Below the pieces are notes generated by a model, which had not been told where the DNA came from, did not search any database, and worked only from the letters and a program-made list of their open reading frames with translations. Positions 1 to 5,471 of a stretch of DNA of 5,471 nucleotides are shown one piece after another; positions within the stretch are counted from its first letter, which is position 1; each line of letters opens with the position of its first letter. The translations under genes were made by a program, and so were the position numbers. The stretch is taken from contig SLGN01000348.1 of assembly GCA_007123695.1 (NCBI GenBank), positions 1 to 5,471 of the forward strand. The letters are read 5' to 3'. Source of the DNA: Verrucomicrobiales bacterium (GTDB lineage: Bacteria > Verrucomicrobiota > Verrucomicrobiia > Verrucomicrobiales > DEV007).

Positions 1-1
1 C

Positions 2-2410
2 AAGGCAGGCAGCCTGCCGCGCCCCGCCGCGACCGACCCCGCCTACCTGATCTACACCTCCGGCTCCACCGGCAAGCCCAAGGGCGCACTGATCCCGCAT
101 CGCGGCATTGTCCGCCTCGTTTGCGGCACCGGCTACTGCGACTTCGGCGAAGCCGAGACGATCCTCCAGGCCGCCACGCCCTGCTTCGACGCCTCGGTCT
201 ACGAGATCTACGGCGCTTTGCTAAACGGCGGCGTCCTCCACCTCCCCGCGCCCGGCCGGCTCACCGTCGAGACCGTCGCCAAGGAGCTGCGCGAGGGCGG
301 CGTCACCCAGCTTTTCCTCACCACCGGCCTGTTCCAAGTGATGGTCGACGAGGCCCTCGACGCCTTCGTCGGCGTGCGCCAGGTCCTCACCGGGGGCGAC
401 CTCGTCTCCGCCGACCACATGGCCCGCTTCCTCGAGGCCCACCCCGGCTGCCGACTCGTCCACTGCTACGGGCCGACCGAGAACACTGTCTACTCCACCT
501 GCCACGACGTCGTTCCCGCCGACTTCGCGCGCGCCACGGTGCCGATCGGCCGGGCCATCGCCAACTCCACCGTCCACATCCTCGACGAGGCCGGGCGGCC
601 CCTCGCCCCCGGCATCCCCGGCGAACTCCACACCGGCGGCGACGGCGTGGCCCTCGAGCACCTCGGACGCCCCGAGCTGAACGCCGAGAAATTCCTGCAC
701 GACCCCTTCTCCGGCGAAGCCGACGCCCGCCTCTACCGCAGCGGCGACCTCGCCCGCTGGCTGGCCGACGGCAGCGTCGAATTCCTCGGGCGCATCGACC
801 AGCAGGTGAAGATCCGCGGCTTTCGCGTCGAACCCGGCGAGATTGAGAACCGCCTCGCCTCCCATCCTCGCGTCGGACGTTGCAAAGTCGTCGTGCGCGG
901 CAGCGGGGCCGCCGAAAAGGCCCTCGCCGCCTATGTCTCTCCCGCCAACGGGGTGAAGCCCGAGCCCGGCGAAGTCCTCGGCTACCTGCGTTCGAAGCTG
1001 CCCGAGTACCTCGTGCCCTCCAGCGTGACCGTGCTCGACGAGCTGCCGTTGAACGCCAACGGAAAGGTCGACCAGAGGGCTCTGCCCGAGCCCGGCAAAG
1101 CCCTCGCCCTGCGCGAAGGCGAAGCCCCGGTCGATAGCCGTCCCAGCACCCCCATCGAGATTCGCCTCGCCGAGCTTTGGCGCGAGCTGCTGAAGGTCGG
1201 CGAAGTCGGGCTCGACGACGACTTTTTCGCCCTCGGCGGCCATTCCCTGCTCGGGATGAAGCTCTTCGCGCGGATGCAGAAGGAGTTCGACGTGAACCTC
1301 CCGCTCGCGGTGCTCTTCCAAGCCAGCACCGTGAGGCGGCTGGCGGAGGTGGTCGAGGGGCGGCTCGCGAATGGGGCCACCAGGGAGGGCACGGAAAGCA
1401 CGGAGGATCTTCCGCAGGTTTCGGATGCGTCTGATCTGTCCGACTTGTCCGACCTGTCCGACTCGCCCCCCGCCGCTTTGCCGCCCGCCCGCAATGGCGG
1501 CATCCGCCTCGTGAGCGATTTCGACGCCGAACCGCCCGCCGAGACCACGGTGGCGATCCAGCCCAAAGGCTCGCTGCCGCCGCTCTTTGCGGTACACGGC
1601 GGCGACGGCGGCGTCCTTTTCTACGGGCAACTCGCGGAGCGGCTCGGGGAGGAGCGCCCCTTCTACGCCTTCGAGGCTCCGGCCCTCACCGCCGTTTCGC
1701 CCATTCCCGAAGAGTCGGTCGAGGAAACCGCCGCCAACTATCTTGCCGAGCTTCGCAAGGTCCAGGCAAGCGGCCCCTACCACCTCTGCGGCTACTCCTT
1801 CGGAGGCGTCGTCGCCTACGAGATGGCCCGGCAGCTCTCCCTCGCGGGGGAGGCGGTCGAGTTCCTCGGGCTCGTCGACACCGAAAACCCGGGCGCCGGG
1901 GCCCGCAAGCTACGCCTCGGCGAGCGCGTCGCGATGAACTGGAAAAAGCCCGCCTTGGCCCAGAGGAGCGTGCTGGAGAAGACCGGCCTCGTCGGCATGC
2001 GCTTCGGCACCGGCCTGGCCTACCGGCTCTACTTCGAGGCCGAGGACGCCGTCGCCCGCGTCCTGCCGCAGGCCAAGGGCGCCGGATGGCTGCGCCAGGT
2101 CCAGCTCCGCAGGGCCCACGAGCGGGCCATGGAGTCCTACTCGCCCGGACCCTTCCCCGGACGCCTCACCCTTTTCCGCGCCATGGTCGGAGGCGACAAA
2201 TTCGATCTCGGCGAGGACTACGGATGGAGAGAACTCGTCGACGAGCTGGAGATCGTCGATATCCCCGGCAACCACATCAGCGTCTTCCACAAGGAGAACA
2301 TCGAAGCGATCGCCGATGCCTTTCGCGAGGCTCTGGAGTCCGCTCAAAGCCCGATGGAGTCAGGGTCCGGCCCGCGTTTGCGGGCAAAATTCGCTTGTCC
2401 CCGCACCTGA
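2..2410 (+). CDS. Nonribosomal peptide synthetase, terminal A-PCP-TE module (5' end outside window)
   Basis: This is the C-terminal 802 residues of an NRPS; the frame is open from base 2, so the start lies upstream. The adenylation domain activates an amino acid as aminoacyl-AMP. Visible cores, in window residues, are A3 (LIYTSGSTGKPKG, 16-28), A4 (FDASVYEIY, 62-70), A5 (CYGPTEN, from 155), A7 (YRSGDLARW), A8 (GRIDQQVKIRGFRVEPGEIE) and A10 (LPLNANGKVD, Lys355). Pocket positions mapped by eye to GrsA read D-A-Y-F-L-G-C-V-Y-K, closest to codes for Ile or Leu. A peptidyl carrier domain follows (DDDFFALGGHSLL), with the phosphopantetheine Ser at 415. After a roughly 67-residue linker rich in Ser, Asp and Pro comes a type I thioesterase: VHGG oxyanion region, GYSFGG nucleophile Ser599, Asp626 and His758 (GNHISVF). 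The Ser-Asp spacing of 27 equals that of the surfactin TE. The TE makes this the product-releasing module, by hydrolysis or cyclisation. No condensation domain is visible; it may lie upstream. The product is unknown. Confidence 0.95.
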   Translation, partial: KAGSLPRPAATDPAYLIYTSGSTGKPKGALIPHRGIVRLVCGTGYCDFGEAETILQAATPCFDASVYEIYGALLNGGVLHLPAPGRLTVETVAKELREGGVTQLFLTTGLFQVMVDEALDAFVGVRQVLTGGDLVSADHMARFLEAHPGCRLVHCYGPTENTVYSTCHDVVPADFARATVPIGRAIANSTVHILDEAGRPLAPGIPGELHTGGDGVALEHLGRPELNAEKFLHDPFSGEADARLYRSGDLARWLADGSVEFLGRIDQQVKIRGFRVEPGEIENRLASHPRVGRCKVVVRGSGAAEKALAAYVSPANGVKPEPGEVLGYLRSKLPEYLVPSSVTVLDELPLNANGKVDQRALPEPGKALALREGEAPVDSRPSTPIEIRLAELWRELLKVGEVGLDDDFFALGGHSLLGMKLFARMQKEFDVNLPLAVLFQASTVRRLAEVVEGRLANGATREGTESTEDLPQVSDASDLSDLSDLSDSPPAALPPARNGGIRLVSDFDAEPPAETTVAIQPKGSLPPLFAVHGGDGGVLFYGQLAERLGEERPFYAFEAPALTAVSPIPEESVEETAANYLAELRKVQASGPYHLCGYSFGGVVAYEMARQLSLAGEAVEFLGLVDTENPGAGARKLRLGERVAMNWKKPALAQRSVLEKTGLVGMRFGTGLAYRLYFEAEDAVARVLPQAKGAGWLRQVQLRRAHERAMESYSPGPFPGRLTLFRAMVGGDKFDLGEDYGWRELVDELEIVDIPGNHISVFHKENIEAIADAFREALESAQSPMESGSGPRLRAKFACPRT
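1380..1465 (+). repeat. In-frame 9-bp tandem repeats in the PCP-TE linker
   Basis: Two short runs with a 9-bp period lie in the inter-domain linker of the NRPS. The first (1380-1406) has three imperfect units: ccagggagg, gcacggaaa and gcacggagg. The second (1421-1465) has one degenerate unit, tcggatgcg, followed by tctgatctg, tccgacttg, tccgacctg and tccgactcg. The second run encodes repeated Ser-Asp-Leu. Because the unit is a multiple of three, copy changes keep the frame, so the linker can vary in length without breaking the enzyme. Whether these are local slippage products or pieces of a dispersed repeat family cannot be told from this window. Confidence 0.75.
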
Positions 2411-2484
2411 CGAAGGCGAGTTTCTCACCCGAGCGAGTATCTCCCGGCCCGATGCTGCCGAGATCCTGGCTCCTGTCCGATTCA

Positions 2485-3576
2485 ATGAAAAACACCACAT
2501 CCCTCGTTCTCACCGGCCTTTTCGCTTTTCTCGTTAGCGGTCCTTCCCACATTTTTGGTCAGGATGCCGGTTCGCAAGCACCCGCCGCACCCGCCGCACC
2601 AGCCATCGAAACTCCCGATGCGCCCGAGGTCTCCGAGACCGATGTCGTTCTCGAGGTGGATGGCACGCCGATCACCGTCCTGGACGTCCGGGAACTCTTT
2701 ACCGGTCGCTACGGCCGCCAGTTCGAGCAGCTTCCGCCCGACCAGCGAGCCCTGATCGAGCCGCAGATCCAGCAGATGGTCGTCAGCGAACTCATCCAGA
2801 AGACCCTGCTCGTCAACGCCGCCGAAAAGGAGGGCATGAAGGCCAGCGACGAGGAAATCGAGTCCAGCCTCAAGGAAATCGCCGCGCAGGTTCCGGAAGG
2901 CGAGACCCTCGAGGATTTTGCCAAGGCCGCCGGGGTCAGTCTGGAGCGCATCCGCGAACAGGTCGCGACCGATACGAAGATCCGTAAGCTCTACGAAAAG
3001 GTGACTGCAGACGTCGCCAAGCCCGACGACGCCGAGGTCCGCAAGTTCTTCGACGAAAACCCCGCCGAGTTCGCCCAAGCCGCCACGGTGGACGCCTCGC
3101 ACATTCTCATTTCCACGCAGGGCATCACCGACGAAGCCGAACTCGCGGCGAAGGAAAAGATCGCCAAGGAACTGCGCGAGGAGATCGCCTCCAAGAAGGG
3201 GGAAAACTTCGCCGAGATGGCGGGTCTGCACTCCGACTGCCCCAGCAAGGAGCAGGGCGGTAGCCTCGGCGAATTCGAGCAGGGCCAGATGGTGCCCGAG
3301 TTCGAGACCGCCGCCTTCAGCCAGGAGGTCGGCAGCGTCGGCGAACTCGTCAAGACGCAGTACGGTTTCCACATCATCAAGGTGAACGAAAAGAAGGAGG
3401 CCAAGGCCCCCGACTTCGAGGAAGTCCGCGAAGATCTCGCCACCAACCTCTTCGAGCAGCGCAAGTCCGAAAAAATGGGGCTCTTCGTCGAGGAGCTTCG
3501 CGAGAACGCCAAGATCGTCCAGCCCGGCCAGGAAGAGGGCGGCGAGCCGACGGCAGCGCCGAAGGAGCAGCTCTGA
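2485..3576 (+). CDS. Periplasmic SurA/PrsA-like peptidyl-prolyl cis-trans isomerase (parvulin type)
   Basis: The protein has 363 residues and is predicted to be an exported foldase that isomerises X-Pro bonds and chaperones unfolded envelope proteins. Residues 1-25 form a Sec signal peptide (MKNTTS, hydrophobic LVLTGLFAFLVSG, then PSHIFG before QDA). An Ala/Pro-rich spacer (about 30-50) includes two exact 9-bp DNA repeats. Residues 52-190 are a helical SurA_N-like chaperone region. Residues 203-300 are one rotamase domain with ASHILI (His206), SDCPSKEQGGSLGEF (Cys252) and YGFHIIKV (His296); the C-terminal helix is about 308-340. There is one parvulin domain, as in PrsA, rather than the two of E. 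coli SurA. The start at 2485 was chosen because it puts a short charged n-region directly before the hydrophobic core. An ATG at 2452 would add 11 residues and also leave a usable signal peptide; neither has a clear ribosome binding site. The gene lies 74 nt after the NRPS and ends at a strong terminator. Confidence 0.9.
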   Translation: MKNTTSLVLTGLFAFLVSGPSHIFGQDAGSQAPAAPAAPAIETPDAPEVSETDVVLEVDGTPITVLDVRELFTGRYGRQFEQLPPDQRALIEPQIQQMVVSELIQKTLLVNAAEKEGMKASDEEIESSLKEIAAQVPEGETLEDFAKAAGVSLERIREQVATDTKIRKLYEKVTADVAKPDDAEVRKFFDENPAEFAQAATVDASHILISTQGITDEAELAAKEKIAKELREEIASKKGENFAEMAGLHSDCPSKEQGGSLGEFEQGQMVPEFETAAFSQEVGSVGELVKTQYGFHIIKVNEKKEAKAPDFEEVREDLATNLFEQRKSEKMGLFVEELRENAKIVQPGQEEGGEPTAAPKEQL

Positions 3577-3591
3577 TTCGTTCTGACCGGG

Positions 3592-3623
3592 GAGGGGCGC
3601 CGACTGAACAGCGCCCCTCTTTT
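3592..3623 (+). terminator. Rho-independent terminator of the peptidyl-prolyl isomerase gene
   Basis: A perfect 9-bp inverted repeat (gaggggcgc at 3592-3600, gcgcccctc at 3611-3619) encloses a 10-nt loop and is followed by TTTT at 3620-3623. It begins 16 nt after the TGA of the isomerase gene. The stem is very GC-rich and the T run is short. There is no A run on its left side, so it should act only on + strand transcription and not on the converging ThuA-like gene. Confidence 0.8.
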
Positions 3624-3719
3624 GGCGCCGCGGTGCCGCGTCTTTCACATTCGGCACGGTTCTGCGGAATCCTCGTGAAATCGGGCCTCGTTTCCAACCC
3701 GGCGGCCGTCCCGTTTCCC

Positions 3720-4514
3720 TTACGGTAGGCCCAGCGCCCAGCGCACCCCGTTGGCGAAGAGTCGGCGCACGTCCGGCTGGACGACGTCTTCGGGAGCTCC
3801 GAGGCTGCTGTAGAAGACGCGTGCCTTGGCGGGACCGTAGAGACGGGTCCAGGCGAGCGGCTGGGCCGGCTCGATCCCCTGCGCCCGTCCCAGCAGGAGG
3901 GGTTCCGCATCATCGGCGAGGGGGAGCACGCGGTAGAGCGAGGCATGGCCGCGGATGGCCGAGGGATCGACGCCCTCGAGCAGGGGGCTTTCCTCCCCCG
4001 GACCGAAGGGGTGGTGCAGCACCTCGTAGGGCAGACCCTTGGTCTCGTAGCCGGTGTTGTCGCAGCCGAGCACCTCGGGAACGAACTCGGGCCATGCGGC
4101 GAGCGCCGGATCGGTCACGGGTTGGTTCGGGAGAGGGACGAAGGCGTGGTTCGCCGTGCGGATCCCCACGAGCGGCTTGCCGGCCGCGAGGTGGGCGCGG
4201 ATCGCGTCGAGCTGCTCATGCGGAGGGGTGGCGCGACGCACGAAGACCACGAGCAGGTCGGCAGTCTCCATCGCCTCGAGGAAGCCCTCGAAATGCGTCG
4301 GCAGCTCCTGGTTGCCTTCGATGATGGTGGTGCGCAGGCCGAGCTCGTCCAGCTCGCCTTCGGCGAAGCCCCGGCAGAAATTGACCGCGTCGTAGTTGTT
4401 GGGCTCTTCGACGACGAGGCAAACGACGTGCGCGGCAGACTCTTCGGAAGCGGCGAGCGGGAACGCGGCCAGCGCGGTGGCTGCAGCACAGAAAAGGGAT
4501 GGGATACGGATCAT
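3720..4514 (-). CDS. Secreted ThuA-like domain protein
   Basis: The protein has 264 residues and starts at ATG 4514. Residues 1-22 form a signal peptide (MIRIPS, hydrophobic LFCAAATALAAFPLA, cleavage near LAA-SEE), so it is exported. The rest is one ThuA-like domain, a flavodoxin/class I glutamine-amidotransferase-like fold. It opens with a strand, HVVCLVVEE (29-37), then has TADLLVVFVRR (84-94), the family-typical LVGIRTANHAF (115-125), and the closing RVFYSSLGAPED (232-243) with ANGVRWALG (254-262). The family is named after ThuA of rhizobial trehalose utilisation. Its biochemical activity is not settled, and many secreted members occur in Planctomycetes and Verrucomicrobia, often near carbohydrate genes; no sugar gene is visible here. 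It is in the same orientation as the integrase remnant, 137 nt downstream of that gene's stop. No Shine-Dalgarno sequence is seen before the ATG, and no good terminator follows the TAA. The family assignment is firm but the substrate is unknown. Confidence 0.85.
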   Translation of the reverse strand: MIRIPSLFCAAATALAAFPLAASEESAAHVVCLVVEEPNNYDAVNFCRGFAEGELDELGLRTTIIEGNQELPTHFEGFLEAMETADLLVVFVRRATPPHEQLDAIRAHLAAGKPLVGIRTANHAFVPLPNQPVTDPALAAWPEFVPEVLGCDNTGYETKGLPYEVLHHPFGPGEESPLLEGVDPSAIRGHASLYRVLPLADDAEPLLLGRAQGIEPAQPLAWTRLYGPAKARVFYSSLGAPEDVVQPDVRRLFANGVRWALGLP

Positions 4515-4610
4515 GGGAAGGGGAGCAGTTCAGGTCTGTTGGTGAGAAGCGAGGAGGGGAGGGCGCTTGGCGAAGGCCCAGAGTAGCAGCGGTGCGGGGC
4601 GGAGTTCAAG

Positions 4611-4631
4611 CAAGAACCAAGAACCAAGAAG
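4611..4631. repeat. 7-bp tandem repeat (caagaac)x3 between the ThuA-like gene and the integrase remnant
   Basis: Three 7-bp units, caagaac, caagaac and caagaag, lie in the 137-bp spacer 4515-4651, just past the integrase stop. They are preceded by a partial unit (caag, 4607-4610). Read on the - strand they give TTCTTG/GTTCTTG repeats. The following bases, gggcaccgaag, resemble the gggcacggaaa motif in the NRPS linker. The rest of the spacer holds no gene, no convincing promoter and no attC-like site that I can see. Confidence 0.7.
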
Positions 4632-4651
4632 GGCACCGAAGCCGCCCCCCG

Positions 4652-5471
4652 TCACGCCGCGACGGCCACCTGTCCCGCTCCCGTCACCGAGTCCGCCGCG
4701 AGCCCGTCCGCCCGTTCCGCGGATGCCCCCAACTCTTTTGCCAACTCTTCCGCAAGCTCCCCCGCCTCCGGCACCCGCGCGAACCCCGGCGCGTGCCTTG
4801 CTCCGCTCGTTGCCCGAGACCCCATAGCATCCAGCGGACTGATCACACCGAAGCCGTTCGCCCCCGTCGCCACGTGCAGGTAGATTTCCGTGGTTGTTAT
4901 CTCCTCGTGGCCGAGGAGTTCCTGGATCGTCCGGAGGTCCGTGCCCGCTTCGAGCAGATGCGTCGCGAAGGAGTGACGCAGCGCGTGGCTTGTCACCCGC
5001 TTCTCGATCCCCGCCGCCGAGGCCGCACGCTTCACCGCTTCGTTGTAGACCTTGCCGTGGAGATGGTGCCGACGGCGGATCCCAGTCTCGGGATCCACTG
5101 AAGTTTGGCGGGCGGGAAAGAGCCAAAACCACTCGAAAGTCTCCGCCGCCCGGCGGAACTTCCGCGCCAGCCCTCCCGGAAGATGCACCCCGGCGAGCCC
5201 GGCTTCCCGGTCGGCCCGCCACAGCTTGCGCGCCCTTTCGACCTGCGCAGCAAGTTCGCGCTGCAGACTCCTCGGCAGCACCGTGCATCGGTCCTTGTCC
5301 CCCTTTCCGGAGCGCACCGTCAACGTCCCGCGGTCGAGGTCGATCGAAACGCCACGGCGTTGAGCGCCTGCTTCTGGGTCGCGTAGGCGCAGTCCTCGTC
5401 CTCCACCACCGAGGCCAGGAAACGGGTCGCGGTCTCCTCGCGCATCACCTCCCGCTCGTCGCCGGCGAAGC
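4652..5471 (-). pseudogene. intI: Integron integrase (IntI-family tyrosine recombinase), internally deleted and frameshifted; 5' end outside window
   Basis: Two parts of one integrase lie in different frames. The 5' part (5469 down to 5347) encodes FAGDEREV...[12 protein letters not shown], matching the N-terminal DNA-binding domain of IntI1 (FHG...STHRQALAALLF). It then runs out of frame to a TGA at 5322-5320. The 3' part begins near 5344 with [19 protein letters not shown] and runs to the TGA at 4654-4652. Numbered from the TTG at 5323, it keeps Lys7, His113 and Arg116 (SHALRHS), His139 (LLGHEE) and the nucleophile Tyr148 (EIYLHV). It also has the insertion specific to integron integrases ([11 protein letters not shown]...WFWLF, about 46-69) and the closing SPLDAM. 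By eye against IntI1, about 70 residues between the two parts are missing, including box I with the first catalytic Arg (R146 in IntI1). The gene should therefore be inactive. About 56 extra Ala/Glu-rich residues follow SPLDAM. An assembly error is the main alternative. Confidence 0.85.

Noticed and set aside
221..1783. Long antisense open frame (520 codons) opposite the NRPS
   Set aside because: It is a GC-rich shadow of the NRPS, whose own frame shows a full set of adenylation, carrier and thioesterase motifs. The antisense product has no recognisable domain.
2370..2385. gcccgc-gttt-gcgggc hairpin near the end of the NRPS gene as a terminator
   Set aside because: It lies inside the coding sequence before the stop and is followed by AAAATT rather than a T run.
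2086..2484. Upstream in-frame extension of the isomerase into the NRPS thioesterase
   Set aside because: The frame is open but overlaps the conserved TE motifs, is Arg/Pro-rich, and would bury the signal peptide in the middle of the protein.
2482..3657. Long antisense open frame (391 codons) opposite the isomerase
   Set aside because: It is a mirror of the codon pattern of the real gene, is Leu/Gly-rich, has no domain, and reads through the terminator hairpin.
4580..4609. Possible - strand promoter for the ThuA-like gene (TTGAAC, 18-bp spacer, TACTCT)
   Set aside because: Only four of six and three of six bases match the consensus, and the -35 overlaps the tandem repeat; this is too weak to annotate.
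4515..4651. attC-like site downstream of the integrase
   Set aside because: I found no GTTRRRY / RYYYAAC pair with the inverted-repeat layout of attC in this spacer.
4567..4827. Pro-rich + strand open frame of 86 codons
   Set aside because: It is antisense to the integrase C-terminus and spacer, low in complexity, and has no homology signature.
5318..5400. Reading the C-terminal integrase frame upstream gives [10 protein letters not shown], which superficially resembles box I (GLRxxE)
   Set aside because: The spacing to IDLDRG is wrong, the glutamate is missing, and the same bases in the other frame give a much better and longer match to the IntI N-terminal domain.

Overview
The window is a GC-rich bacterial chromosomal segment with four protein-coding loci. 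It shows a large surface/secondary-metabolism gene, secreted proteins with plain Sec signal peptides, almost no recognisable Shine-Dalgarno sequences, and a signal-peptide-bearing ThuA-like protein. That combination fits the Verrucomicrobiota (or a neighbouring PVC-group lineage) best, but this is inferred from gene style and is not proven by any marker gene here.

Left part (2-2410, + strand): the 3' end of a nonribosomal peptide synthetase. It carries most of an adenylation domain, a peptidyl carrier domain and a C-terminal type I thioesterase, so it is the termination module of an assembly line that begins outside the window. The carrier-thioesterase linker contains short in-frame 9-bp tandem repeats. 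The adenylation pocket reads DAYFLGCVYK, which suggests an aliphatic residue such as Ile, Leu or Val.

Middle (2485-3623, + strand): a periplasmic SurA/PrsA-like peptidyl-prolyl isomerase with a signal peptide, a SurA_N-type chaperone region and one parvulin domain, closed by a clear rho-independent terminator. Only 74 nt separate it from the synthetase, so read-through transcription is possible, but nothing ties its function to the peptide product.

Right part (3720-5471, - strand): a secreted ThuA-like protein, then a 137-bp spacer with a 7-bp tandem repeat, then a damaged integron integrase gene. The integrase has the integron-specific insertion and the late catalytic residues. However, the segment linking its N-terminal DNA-binding domain to the catalytic domain (about 70 residues, including the first catalytic arginine) is missing, and the two remaining parts lie in different frames. 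It is therefore a pseudogene of intI, or an assembly error. In integrons the attI site and cassette array lie on the 5' side of intI, which here means beyond the right edge of the window.

The most unusual item is the intI remnant. I see no convincing wholly new system inside these 5.5 kb. The intergenic stretches are all shorter than 150 bp.
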